Notes under the pieces: generated by a model
Told to the model about the DNA's origin: nothing
The model's database searches: none
Seen by the model: only the letters and a program-made list of their open reading frames with translations
Assembly: GCA_945861615.1 (NCBI GenBank)
Contig: CAMAVH010000016.1
Span: forward strand, 1-34,758
Direction of reading: 5' to 3'
Origin: Rhizobium sp. Q54
GTDB lineage: Bacteria > Pseudomonadota > Alphaproteobacteria > SMXQ01
DNA: 34,758 nucleotides
In this document: piece by piece, positions 25,718 to 33,991 of the stretch
Numbering within the stretch: the stretch's first letter is position 1
Layout: the number at the start of each line of letters is the position of its first letter
Made by a program: the position numbers and the translations under genes

Positions 25718-27829
25718 ATGAGCCTGACATCTGCGCCATCGGAAGCGGGAACCAATCGCCGCATTCGCCCGCTGATCCTTTCCTGCATCGTCATCGCCAG
25801 CGTTTTGGCGTTGGGCGTGCTGGCCGCTCTGGCGCTCGGCAAGGCCGACCGCGAGCGCGAATTGCGCACTTGGCAAAACCGTCTCGGCATCGTCGCCGAT
25901 AGCCGCTTCGCCGCCATCTCCAATTGGCTCGAACGTCAGTTCGACGAATTGGCCGGCATCGCCGCCAATACCTCGGTCCAGCTCTACATGACCGAACTGA
26001 CCCTGGCGCAGACCGCCGCGCCGCAGACGCCCGGCCAAGACCCAGCCCTCGCCACTTACCTGCGCAATCTGCTGACCGTCACCGCCGAGCGCGCCCGTTT
26101 CGCCGCGCCGATCGAAGGGCCGGACGTGCCGGCCAATGTGCGCCGTGTCGGCCTCGCCGGGCTCGCCCTGCTCGACCGCAATCATGCGGTGATCGCCCAG
26201 AGCGTCGGCATGCCGCCGCTCGAAGGGGCGCTCGCCGCCTTCGTCCAGAGCCTGCCGCGCGACAAGCGCGTGGCGCTCGATCTTTACCGCAACGCCGCCG
26301 GCCGGCCCGCGCTCGGCTTCGCCATGCCGGTCTTCGCCGTGCAAGGCGGCAACGACGCAACGGCGCAAGTCGGCTGGGTGGTCGGCATCAAAGAAGTCGC
26401 CGACGAGCTCTACCCGTTGCTGCGCCAGCCCGGCGAAGTTTACAAGACCGCCGAAAATCTCCTGGTACGCCGCAGCGATGCCCGCATCGATTTTCTTTCG
26501 CCCCTCGCCGACGGCACTGCGGCGCTGACACGCACCCTCGCCGCCTCGACCCCGCGGCTCGCCGAGGCCGCCGCGCTCGCCAATCCGGGAGATTTCGCCG
26601 AAGGCCGCGACTATCGCGACCAAGCCGTCCTCTATGTCAGCCGCGCCTTTAGCGCCGTGCCTTGGACGCTGGTTGCCAAGATCGGCCGCGACGAGGCGCT
26701 CGCCAGCAGCGAAGCGCGCCGGCAACAGCTCATCGTCGTCTTTTCCCTCGGCGCGGTGCTGCTCGCCGCCATCGTCTTCGCCGCCTGGTGGTACGGCTCC
26801 TCGCGCGAATCCGCCCAGGCCGCCGGCCGCTACAAGCGCCTCGCCGACGAGCATGAACGCCAGGGCCTGTTCCTGAAACTGGTCGCCGACAGCCAACCGA
26901 CCGCGATCTTCATCCTCGACGAAGACGGCCGCTACGGCTTCGCCAATGAAGAAGCCGCGCGGCTCGCCGGCCTGCCGATGGGCGACCTGGTCGGCAAGCC
27001 GGTCGGCAACGTGCTCGGCCCCGACGCCGCCAAGCCGCATCTCGCCAATGCGGCGAAGGCGCGCGAGGCAAAGGAACGTCAGCGCACCATCATCGCCGCC
27101 GAAGACGACAGCGCCGGCCGCACGCGTCAGATCGACTACATCCCGATCGGCGACAGCCATGAGGTCGAAGACGGCGTACTCGTCGTCGAACGCGACATCA
27201 CCGCTGAAGTGGGCGCGCGCGCCAAGCGCGAGCGCGGCCTGCTCGATCTCGTGCGCACGCTGGTCGCACTGGTCGACAAGCGCGACCCTTACGCCGCCCA
27301 TCATTCCACCCGCGTCGCCATGGTCGCCCAGGCCATCGCGCGCGAAATGAACCTCGGCGACGCCGTCGTGCAGACCGTCGGCTTCGCCGGCAGCCTGATG
27401 AATCTCGGCAAGATCCTGGTGCCGACCGAGCTCTTGACCAAGACCGGCCAGCTCAACGAGGAGGAAATCGGCCTGATTCGCGGCTCGCTGCGCGCCACCG
27501 CCGACTTCCTGGAGGGCATCGATTTCGGCGGGCCCGTGGTCGAGACGCTGCGCCAGCTGTCCGAACATTGGGACGGCAGCGGCCAGCCGCACGGCCTGAA
27601 GGGCGCCGCCATCCTCGCCGAAGCGCGCGTCGTCGCCGTCGCCAACGCCTTCGTCGCACTCGCCAGCCCGCGCGCCTACCGCGCCGGCATGCCGCTCGAC
27701 GAAGCCATCGAAAAAATTCGCGCGCAAGCGGGCACGGTCTTCGACCGCCGCGCCGTCACTGCGCTGGAGAACAGCCTGGAGAATCGCGGCGGCCGCGACG
27801 CCTGGGCCGATTTCGGCAAGCCGGCCTAG
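25718..27829 (+). CDS. Membrane sensor: extracytoplasmic domain, PAS, degenerate HD-GYP
   Basis: A 703-residue protein with membrane helices at about 18-41 and 337-359 and a large periplasmic domain between them (probably Cache-like). A short linker leads to a PAS domain (about 386-495) and an HD-GYP-like domain (about 505-690). In the last, the metal-binding HD of HDxGK is replaced by Met561-Asn562 (LMNLGK). The HHExWDGxGYP motif reads LSEHWDGSGQP (614-624), losing both His and the Tyr, while the helical framework (HHSTRVAMVAQAIA) is kept. A metal-dependent c-di-GMP phosphodiesterase is therefore unlikely; a c-di-GMP or protein receptor is more plausible. It is divergent from the LapG-like gene and followed by a strong terminator. 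Confidence 0.85.
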   Translation: MSLTSAPSEAGTNRRIRPLILSCIVIASVLALGVLAALALGKADRERELRTWQNRLGIVADSRFAAISNWLERQFDELAGIAANTSVQLYMTELTLAQTAAPQTPGQDPALATYLRNLLTVTAERARFAAPIEGPDVPANVRRVGLAGLALLDRNHAVIAQSVGMPPLEGALAAFVQSLPRDKRVALDLYRNAAGRPALGFAMPVFAVQGGNDATAQVGWVVGIKEVADELYPLLRQPGEVYKTAENLLVRRSDARIDFLSPLADGTAALTRTLAASTPRLAEAAALANPGDFAEGRDYRDQAVLYVSRAFSAVPWTLVAKIGRDEALASSEARRQQLIVVFSLGAVLLAAIVFAAWWYGSSRESAQAAGRYKRLADEHERQGLFLKLVADSQPTAIFILDEDGRYGFANEEAARLAGLPMGDLVGKPVGNVLGPDAAKPHLANAAKAREAKERQRTIIAAEDDSAGRTRQIDYIPIGDSHEVEDGVLVVERDITAEVGARAKRERGLLDLVRTLVALVDKRDPYAAHHSTRVAMVAQAIAREMNLGDAVVQTVGFAGSLMNLGKILVPTELLTKTGQLNEEEIGLIRGSLRATADFLEGIDFGGPVVETLRQLSEHWDGSGQPHGLKGAAILAEARVVAVANAFVALASPRAYRAGMPLDEAIEKIRAQAGTVFDRRAVTALENSLENRGGRDAWADFGKPA

Positions 27830-27850
27830 GGAACGGCGAACCGGGCAATA

Positions 27851-27881
27851 AAAAGGGCGGCGCTTTCGGCGCCGCCCTTTT
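27851..27881. terminator. Bidirectional intrinsic terminator
   Basis: AAAAGGGCGGCGC (27851-27863) and GCGCCGCCCTTTT (27869-27881) form a perfect 13-base stem around the loop TTTCG. T runs follow on both strands. It separates the convergent sensor gene (ending 27829) and tctC (ending 27899) and should stop transcripts from both sides. Confidence 0.93.
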
Positions 27882-27898
27882 CATTTAGGCCTACTCGC

Positions 27899-28882
27899 TT
27901 ATGGGGCGACGACGCCGCCAGCCTTGAGGATCGGCGTCCAGCGCGCGACCTCCTGGGCGACATATTCGCCGAGCCAGGCGGAGGTGCGCTCCTTGCCTTC
28001 CGGCAAGACTCCGCCGAGATCGAGCAGGCGCTTCTTGGTGCCCGGATCGTCCAGCGCCTTGACCAGCGCCTCGTTCAGCTTGGCGACGACGGCCGGCGGC
28101 GTGTTCTTGGGCGCGAAGACCGCGTTCCAAGCGCTGACCTGGTAGTCCGGCAAGCCGGCTTCCTTGGTCGTCGGCACGTCGGGCAGCGCCGGCGAGCGCG
28201 CCGGCGTGGCGATGGCATAGGCGCGGATGTTGCCGCCCTGGATCTGCGTGACGAGGTTGACGATCTGGTCGCAGGCGTAATCGACCTTGCCGCCGATCAT
28301 GTCGTTGATGACCGGACCGGTGCCGGTGTAGGGCACGCGCGTCGGCTTGATACCGTTCATGACGTTGAACATGGTGCAGGTGGTGAAGGACACCGAACCG
28401 ACGCCGGCATGGGCCTCATTGGCCTTATCCTGCTCCGTCTTGAGGCGGGCGATGAACTCCTTCAAGTCCTTCGCCGGGTAATCCTTGCGCGCCACGATCA
28501 GGATGGGCGTGCCGGCGGCCATGCCGATCGGCGCGAAATCCTTGGTCGGGTCGTAGCGCAGCTTCGGATAAAGCGCGGGCGCCGCGCCATGCGTGCCCAT
28601 GTGGCCCATCATGATGGTGTAGCCGTCGGGCTGCGCCTGGGCGCCGCGCGTGATGCCGGTGGTGCCGCCGGCGCCCGCCACGTTCTCGATGACGATCTGC
28701 TGGCCGAGCGTCTTGGACATGCTCTCGCCGACGATGCGGGCGACCACGTCGGTCGGACCGCCCGCGGCGAAGGGCACGATCATCGTGATCGGGCGCGTGG
28801 GGTAGTTTTGCGCCCAGGCGGAAGTGGATGCGCCGGTCAGGGTCGCCGCGGCGACGGCGATGGCGGCGAATGTACGTTTCAT
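27899..28882 (-). CDS. tctC: Tripartite tricarboxylate transporter binding protein (TctC/Bug family)
   Basis: A 327-residue periplasmic binding protein with GGAGG about 8 bases before its ATG. Residues 1-24 form a signal peptide ending SAWA-QNYPTRPI. Family marks are the YPTRPITMIVPFAAGGPTDVVAR start (shown in part), GAGGTTGITR (about 71-80) and PDGYTIMMGH (about 85-94), then PALPDVPTTKEAGLPDY near 230-247. Bug proteins bind carboxylates such as citrate, malate or aromatic acids. Asp or Ser residues deciding specificity cannot be read reliably. It lies 76 bases downstream of tctA. Confidence 0.93.
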   Translation of the reverse strand: MKRTFAAIAVAAATLTGASTSAWAQNYPTRPITMIVPFAAGGPTDVVARIVGESMSKTLGQQIVIENVAGAGGTTGITRGAQAQPDGYTIMMGHMGTHGAAPALYPKLRYDPTKDFAPIGMAAGTPILIVARKDYPAKDLKEFIARLKTEQDKANEAHAGVGSVSFTTCTMFNVMNGIKPTRVPYTGTGPVINDMIGGKVDYACDQIVNLVTQIQGGNIRAYAIATPARSPALPDVPTTKEAGLPDYQVSAWNAVFAPKNTPPAVVAKLNEALVKALDDPGTKKRLLDLGGVLPEGKERTSAWLGEYVAQEVARWTPILKAGGVVAP

Positions 28883-28958
28883 TATGGCCTCCTTGTTGAA
28901 CGTCTTAGATGGACCGCGCCGCCGTAATCATGAAACGGCGCGTTGACAGGTGAACGGT

Positions 28959-30464
28959 TTATTCCAGGAACGCTTCTTCGCGTCCTTTACGAACGGTGGG
29001 AAGGATGGCAACGACGATGACGAGCGCCGCGACCAGCAAGAGGCCGGCGGACACCGGGCTGGTGACGAAGGTGGCGAAGTCGCCGCGCGACAGGATGAGC
29101 GCCTGACGCAGTTTCTCCTCCATCAGCTTGCCGAGCACGAAACCGAGCAACAGCGGCGCCGGCTCGAAGCCGAACTTGTAGAAGGCATAGCCGGCGAAGC
29201 CGAAGAAGGCCGTCATCAGCACGTCGCCCGCATCATTGTTGATCGAGTAGATGCCGATGCAGCAAAACAGCAGGATCGCCGGGAACATCAAGCGATAAGG
29301 CACCTTCAAGAGGCGCACCCAGAGGCCGATCAAAGGCAGGTTGATGATCAGCAACATCAAATTGCCGATCCACATGCTGGCGATCATGCCCCAGAACAGT
29401 TCGGGGGTCTTGGTCATGACCTGCGGGCCGGGGATGATGCCATGAATCGTCATGGCGCCGACCATGAGGGCCATCACCGCGTTGGGCGGAATGCCGAGGG
29501 TCAGAAGCGGAATGAAGGCGGTTTGCGCGCCGGCGTTGTTCGCCGCTTCCGGGCCGGCAACTCCCTCGATGGCGCCCTTGCCGAAGCGGCGCGGATCTTT
29601 GGCGAGTTTCTTCTCCAGCGTATAGGACGCAAAGGGGCCGAGTACCGCGCCGTTGCCGGGCAGGATGCCGAGCGTGCCGCCGAGGAAGGTGCCGCGCAGC
29701 ACAGGCAAGGCCGAATCCTTGAAATCCTGCATCGACGGCAAGAGCCGGCCGATCTTGGTTTTCACCACGTCGCGCGTTTCGGGATTGTCGAGATTGCGCA
29801 GAATTTCGGCGAAGCCGAAGAGGCCCATGGCGAGCACGGCGAAGTCGATGCCATCCATCAGATCGATCATGCCGAATGTCAGGCGTTCGTCGCCGGTCTG
29901 CAGGTCGGTGCCGATGGTCGATAGCAGAAGACCGACGAAGATCACCGCACCGGCCTTGAGGATCGAGCCGCGCGCGAGCACGACGGCAAAGGCCAAGCCC
30001 ATGATCATCAGCGAGAAATATTCCGCCGGCCCAAAGATCAACGCCAGCTTGGTCAAGGGCACGCCGAGCGCCGCGATCACCATGGTGGCGACCGTGCCGG
30101 CGAAGAACGAGCCGATGGCGGCGACGCCCAACGCGATGCCGGCGCGGCCGTTTCGCGCCATCTGATGACCGTCGAGCGTGGTGACGACAGACGTCGCCTC
30201 GCCGGGAATATTCACCAGGATCGCCGTGGTCGAGCCGCCGTATTGCGCGCCGTAATAAATGCCGGCCAGCATAATCAAGGCGCCGGTCGGATCGACCTGG
30301 AAGGTCAGCGGCAGCAGGATCGCGATCGTCGCGATCGGGCCGACACCGGGCAGAATGCCGACCAGGGTGCCGATGAGGCAGCCGCCGAAGCAGAGCGCGA
30401 TGTTCTGCAGCGACAGGGCGGTGGTGAACCCGAGTTCGAGATTGCCGAAGAAGGCTTCCATCAT
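28959..30464 (-). CDS. tctA: TctA-family large transporter subunit
   Basis: A 501-residue integral membrane protein with about 11-12 helices and the TctA signature near the N-terminus: GVLPGVGPIATIAILLPLTF in this lineage reads GILPGVGPIATIAILLPLTF, followed by YYGAQYGGSTTAILVNIPGE (about 70-89). It is the large membrane component that, with TctB and TctC, imports a carboxylate by ion symport. The first two codons are both ATG; AGGAG overlaps the tctB stop, so the second (30461) may be the true start. It starts 6 bases after tctB. Confidence 0.95.
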   Translation of the reverse strand: MMEAFFGNLELGFTTALSLQNIALCFGGCLIGTLVGILPGVGPIATIAILLPLTFQVDPTGALIMLAGIYYGAQYGGSTTAILVNIPGEATSVVTTLDGHQMARNGRAGIALGVAAIGSFFAGTVATMVIAALGVPLTKLALIFGPAEYFSLMIMGLAFAVVLARGSILKAGAVIFVGLLLSTIGTDLQTGDERLTFGMIDLMDGIDFAVLAMGLFGFAEILRNLDNPETRDVVKTKIGRLLPSMQDFKDSALPVLRGTFLGGTLGILPGNGAVLGPFASYTLEKKLAKDPRRFGKGAIEGVAGPEAANNAGAQTAFIPLLTLGIPPNAVMALMVGAMTIHGIIPGPQVMTKTPELFWGMIASMWIGNLMLLIINLPLIGLWVRLLKVPYRLMFPAILLFCCIGIYSINNDAGDVLMTAFFGFAGYAFYKFGFEPAPLLLGFVLGKLMEEKLRQALILSRGDFATFVTSPVSAGLLLVAALVIVVAILPTVRKGREEAFLE

Positions 30465-30470
30465 GCGCTC

Positions 30471-30929
30471 CTAATAGCCCAGCAGCCAGGGCGCGACGGG
30501 GATGGGCAAGCTCAACAGCACCTTGAACAGCAGCCAGCAGAACGTCGTCATCGCGACGCCGAAGATGACCGATTCGACGAAACGCGAATCGTGCGACGCG
30601 AAGCTGCCGAGAATGACGGTGGCGATGCCGGCGACGAACAAGCCCAACGGACGGATGGTCAGGCCGAAGACGATGGCCGCGCCGAGGATGAACAACGGTC
30701 CGCGAATACTCCAGCGCTCGAGCGCCGCGCCGTCTTTGATCAACGAGAACACGATGAGTGCGATGCCGCATATGCCGCAGAGGGTCGCCAAGACGCGCGG
30801 CATCATGCCGGGGCCGAGCGCCCGCACGGTGCCGACAGCGAGATCGCTGGTCTGCCAAAACACGACGGCGGCGAGGACGACGAGGAAGAGGCCCGCCGCA
30901 GTTTCTTGTGGGGCGCGGATTCGGATCAT
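30471..30929 (-). CDS. tctB: TctB-family small transporter subunit
   Basis: A 152-residue membrane protein with four predicted helices (about 10-30, 40-60, 75-100 and 120-145), the usual size and topology of TctB. Its sequence is poorly conserved, so the assignment leans on size, helices and position directly before tctA. GGAGAG lies about 6 bases before the ATG. It is the first gene of the tctBAC operon; its upstream region holds an inverted repeat at 31039-31100. Confidence 0.87.
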   Translation of the reverse strand: MIRIRAPQETAAGLFLVVLAAVVFWQTSDLAVGTVRALGPGMMPRVLATLCGICGIALIVFSLIKDGAALERWSIRGPLFILGAAIVFGLTIRPLGLFVAGIATVILGSFASHDSRFVESVIFGVAMTTFCWLLFKVLLSLPIPVAPWLLGY

Positions 30930-31038
30930 GCCGGCTCTCCCCGTCCTTTACGGTCTTTCACCATCCCCCGGGATCCTTGACGCATCACGCTCTCCGTACT
31001 GCTCAGATCGTTTCTTCTATTACGATTGTATGGGGGCA

Positions 31039-31100
31039 TTGGACGAATGCACGTAAAAATCTGTAACGATTGCCGCTTTTCGCCCGAATGAATCGTCCAA
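31039..31100. promoter_or_regulatory. Inverted repeat upstream of tctBAC
   Basis: TTGGACGA (31039-31046) and TCGTCCAA (31093-31100) are perfect inverted arms separated by 46 bases, about 110-170 bases upstream of tctB in a fairly A+T-rich gap (30930-31204). The spacing would suit a looped or two-site operator for the tct operon. Nothing else coding is seen in this gap. Confidence 0.35.
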
Positions 31101-31204
31101 GACTATCAAAGGATTGCCCATCCCGATGAAGGGCCGGTCGCCGGACGCCACTTTGCCCATGGATGCGTCATTGCTGCAAAGCAGCATAGATTTAGCCCTG
31201 AGGA

Positions 31205-31705
31205 CTATTTACGCATGAAGAGCACGGGCATTTCGACGGCACCCGGCAAGGTCATGACGCCGGTATGATCGGCGCGATAGCCGCTACTCAAGTAAAGCGG
31301 CACGGCATTGAGATAAGCGCGCAGGAAGAAACGCCGATGACCGGCGGCGCGAGCCGCCGCTTCGGTCTGCGCGAGCAAGTGGCGGCCCAGGCCGCGGCGC
31401 GCAACCGCCGGCGCGACGAACAATTTGCGAATGCGCGCCGTTTGCGGTTCGTCAGGGAGCGCAATCCATCCCACCGTGGCGACGATTGCGCCGCCCGGCG
31501 ATTCGGCGAGCATCACATGGCTACGGGCCAAATCGTCGGCGTAGGCCAGGTCGGCGATCAAGGAGTCATGCGCGGCGATCTGTGACGGCGCATAATGGCC
31601 GAGCGCGAGAGCGGCAAATGAGTCGCGATGCAGCACGCGCACGGCAGCAAGATCGCCGCCCGCATAGGCGCGGAAGGTCAAATCGGGGAGATCGCGCGGG
31701 GTCAT
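31205..31705 (-). CDS. GNAT-family N-acetyltransferase
   Basis: A 166-residue protein with the GNAT acetyl-CoA site: the RKLFVAPAVARRGLGRHLLAQTE segment (about 92-114, shown in part as RRGLGRHLL), where the Q/RxxGxG/A loop reads ARRGLG. VGWIALP precedes it as strand 4, and FFLRAYLNAVPLYLSSGYR (about 125-143) is the C-terminal motif B region. Such enzymes acetylate small amines or proteins; no substrate can be named. It lies alone between the tct upstream region and a response regulator on the same strand, 57 bases from the latter. Confidence 0.88.
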   Translation of the reverse strand: MTPRDLPDLTFRAYAGGDLAAVRVLHRDSFAALALGHYAPSQIAAHDSLIADLAYADDLARSHVMLAESPGGAIVATVGWIALPDEPQTARIRKLFVAPAVARRGLGRHLLAQTEAAARAAGHRRFFLRAYLNAVPLYLSSGYRADHTGVMTLPGAVEMPVLFMRK

Positions 31706-31762
31706 GCCCTTATTGCGCCAGAGTCGAAGGCCAACCGCAAGGCCGCGATGACGACAGCAGAG

Positions 31763-32245
31763 CTAAGGCTTGGCCGGCGCCGGGGCGGCCGCTAGGGGCG
31801 ACGGGCCGAGGCGTTTTTCGATCTGCGCGATCTTGGCGAGGCGGCGGGCAGGCGTATCGCCGCGGCTGGCCAAATTGCGCCAATGCTTGACGCGCTCGAC
31901 GAGTTTCTGCAGGCCGCTGGTCTTGACGATGAAATCGTCCCCGCCGGCCTTGAAGGCGGACAGCAGGATGTCGACCGTGTCGGACGCGGTGAGAAAGAGA
32001 ATCGGCGCGCGCTCGCCGATCAATTTGCGGAAGCGATGACAGGCCTCGATGCCGTCGACATCGGGCATCATGATGTCGAGCAAGATCACGCTCGGCATAT
32101 TGGCCAGGAGGAATTGCTCAGCTTCTTTGGCGTTCGGCATCGCGATGACGCTGAAGCCTTCGGCCTGAAGCACGTCGCCATAGAGGCGACTCTGCACCGG
32201 GTTGTCATCGACGAGAAGAATTAAGCCCTGGGCGACGGCCGCCAT
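31763..32245 (-). CDS. Stand-alone response regulator (receiver domain)
   Basis: A 160-residue protein made of one receiver domain (about 7-118) plus a short tail. The acidic pocket Asp13-Asp14 (LVDDNP), phosphoacceptor Asp57 (LLDIMMP), Thr86 (FLTAS) and Lys108 (IVKTS) are all present, so phosphorylation is expected. No DNA-binding or enzymatic output domain follows; residues 120-160 are a Lys/Arg- and Ala/Pro-rich tail. It may act as a CheY-like or phosphorelay protein. No histidine kinase is in the window. Confidence 0.9.
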   Translation of the reverse strand: MAAVAQGLILLVDDNPVQSRLYGDVLQAEGFSVIAMPNAKEAEQFLLANMPSVILLDIMMPDVDGIEACHRFRKLIGERAPILFLTASDTVDILLSAFKAGGDDFIVKTSGLQKLVERVKHWRNLASRGDTPARRLAKIAQIEKRLGPSPLAAAPAPAKP

Positions 32246-32301
32246 CTCTGCCCCCGATCAAACAAAGGAGCAGACTAAGCGCTTCTCATTGCCAATTGGT
32301 T

Positions 32302-32324
32302 AAAAACCTGTCCGAAAGGATAGG
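32302..32324 (-). terminator. Possible terminator after pssA
   Basis: On the minus strand CCTATCC, a TTTC loop and GGACAGG form a stem with one A-C mismatch, followed by TTTTT (complement of 32302-32306). It lies 20-42 bases beyond the pssA stop. The mismatch makes it weaker than the terminators at 15041 and 27851. Confidence 0.45.
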
Positions 32325-32343
32325 ACCGGCGCCCCGTCAGGCG

Positions 32344-33213
32344 TCAGGACAGGCGCGGCGGCGGGTCGCCCGGCCCCTCGGAATCGGCATCCTCGGCCGG
32401 CTCGGCGACGGGTGCGAAGGCCCGCTCCTCGCCTTCCGCCGCGACGTCGGCATGGTCGGCCACCGGCGTTTCCGTCAGCTGGCGGCGATAGGAGCGCAAG
32501 GCCATCGGGATCGTCGCCAGATAGACCAGGATGATGCCGCTCATCGTCGCCCAAGGGGCTGTGGCGACGAGCGCGGCGAGCAAGCCGACGGCGAGCAGCG
32601 CCGGCATCACCCACCGATGCGGAATGCGCATCACCTTGAAGGAATAGGTCGGTAGCCGGCTGATCATCAAGGCGCCGACGCCGACCAGCACCACGGCATT
32701 GAGCAGCGGCTGGGCGAAGACAGTCGGGCCGAACTCGAAACTCAACATCATCGGCAACAGCGCCACGCCGGCGCCCGACGGCGCCGCCATGCCGGTGAAA
32801 TAGTTGCCGGCCCAAGGCGGCAGATCGGACATGCCGATGCGCGTATTGAAGCGCGCCAGACGCAGCGCGGCGCAAACCGCATAGAGCAGCGCCAGCACCC
32901 AGCCCGCGCCGCCCAGCGTATTCAGCGACCATAGATAGACGAGAATGCCCGGCGCCACGCCGAAGCAGAGAAAGTCCGACAGCGAATCGAGCTCGGCGCC
33001 GAATTTAGTGGTGCCGCCGAGCTTGCGGGCGACGCGGCCGTCGAGCGAATCGAGCACGGCGGCGGCGATCACCGCGGCAACCGCCAATTCCCAGCGCTGC
33101 TGGAAGCCGTAGCGGATGGCGGTCAGGCCGGCGCAAAGCGCCAGCACCGTCAGCACATTGGGCAGCAGTTGATGGAACGGCAGTTCGCGTATGCGGCGGC
33201 GCGTGCGGATCAT
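32344..33213 (-). CDS. pssA: CDP-diacylglycerol-serine O-phosphatidyltransferase
   Basis: About 289 residues from the ATG complementary to 33211-33213, 8 bases after psd. The CDP-alcohol phosphotransferase motif is complete: DSLDGRVARKLGGTTKFGAE then LDSLSD (about 55-80), i.e. DG-x2-AR-x8-G-x3-D-x3-D. About eight membrane helices follow the N-terminal LLPNVLTVLALCAGL. The C-terminus has a long acidic/proline tail. The enzyme makes phosphatidylserine from CDP-diacylglycerol and serine in the inner membrane, the step before Psd. Confidence 0.94.
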   Translation of the reverse strand: MIRTRRRIRELPFHQLLPNVLTVLALCAGLTAIRYGFQQRWELAVAAVIAAAVLDSLDGRVARKLGGTTKFGAELDSLSDFLCFGVAPGILVYLWSLNTLGGAGWVLALLYAVCAALRLARFNTRIGMSDLPPWAGNYFTGMAAPSGAGVALLPMMLSFEFGPTVFAQPLLNAVVLVGVGALMISRLPTYSFKVMRIPHRWVMPALLAVGLLAALVATAPWATMSGIILVYLATIPMALRSYRRQLTETPVADHADVAAEGEERAFAPVAEPAEDADSEGPGDPPPRLS

Positions 33214-33221
33214 GACGCGGC

Positions 33222-33917
33222 CTACAGCGCGACGCTGGGGAGATGGGCGATCACGCTCTCGCCGCCCGCCACATGGTCGCCGACCTGCACGGCGACGACG
33301 CTGCCTTCCGGCAGATAGACGTCGGTGCGGCTGCCGAAGCGGATCAGCCCGAAGCGCTCGCCGCCGACGATCTCCTGGCCGTCGGTCAGGTCGCAAATGA
33401 TGCGCCGCGCGATCAGACCGGCGATCTGCACGAAGACGATCTCATGGCCGTCGTGCGTCGTCATGCGCACAGACTGGCGTTCGTTGTCTACGCTCGCCTT
33501 GTCGAACGAGGCGTTGAAGAACTTGCCGGGTCGGTAATGCAAGCCGGTGACGCGGCCAGTGGCCGGCACGCGATTCACATGCACGTTGAAGACATTGAGA
33601 AAGATGCTGACACGCGTCAGCTCCGCCGGACCCATGCCGAGTTCCGGCGGCGGCGCGGCGCGCACGATCATCTGAATGCGGCCATCGGCCGGACTGATGA
33701 CGGCGGACGGATCGGCCGGCGGGGTGCGCTCGGGATCGCGAAAGAACCAGATGCACCAAGCGGTGAGGACCAGCCCGATGACGCCAAGCGCGGGCGAGAA
33801 CAGCGCGAGCACAAGGCTGACCACCGCGAACAGCGCGACGAAGGGCCAACCGGCGGGATGCACCGGGATTAGGGGAATGCTGGGAGGCGTTGCGGTCGGA
33901 GGAGTGGACAAGGTCAT
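33222..33917 (-). CDS. psd: Phosphatidylserine decarboxylase, short type
   Basis: About 231 residues from the ATG complementary to 33915-33917, the common size for the short alphaproteobacterial form. An N-terminal hydrophobic hairpin (about 22-58) anchors it. [10 protein letters not shown] (58-67) and SPADGRIQ (75-82) precede [12 protein letters not shown] (105-116). [11 protein letters not shown] (193-203) holds the Gly195-Ser196 self-cleavage site that forms the pyruvoyl group. It decarboxylates phosphatidylserine to phosphatidylethanolamine. pssA follows 8 bases downstream, so the two form a phospholipid operon. The ribosome site before this start is weak, so the exact start is less certain. 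Confidence 0.93.
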   Translation of the reverse strand: MTLSTPPTATPPSIPLIPVHPAGWPFVALFAVVSLVLALFSPALGVIGLVLTAWCIWFFRDPERTPPADPSAVISPADGRIQMIVRAAPPPELGMGPAELTRVSIFLNVFNVHVNRVPATGRVTGLHYRPGKFFNASFDKASVDNERQSVRMTTHDGHEIVFVQIAGLIARRIICDLTDGQEIVGGERFGLIRFGSRTDVYLPEGSVVAVQVGDHVAGGESVIAHLPSVAL

Positions 33918-33991
33918 CGATCCAATCTGGGTACACGAAAGAGAACGTTCCCAGCGGCATGACGTGCCGCGAGAAGGACGAAAGCTCGGAA

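Noticed and set aside
25688..27727. Very long open frames antisense to real genes (for example opposite the HD-GYP-like gene, the MFS gene and the first enzymes)
   Set aside because: High G+C content opens long frames on the opposite strand. Their translations are rich in Arg, His, Asp and Ala and match no family, whereas the chosen strand has clear motifs and ribosome sites.
31063..31088. A second SigF-like pattern, GTAACG-N16-CGAA
   Set aside because: It points on the + strand towards the 3' end of a minus-strand gene, with no gene for it to drive. One -35 base differs from the bufA element; probably chance.
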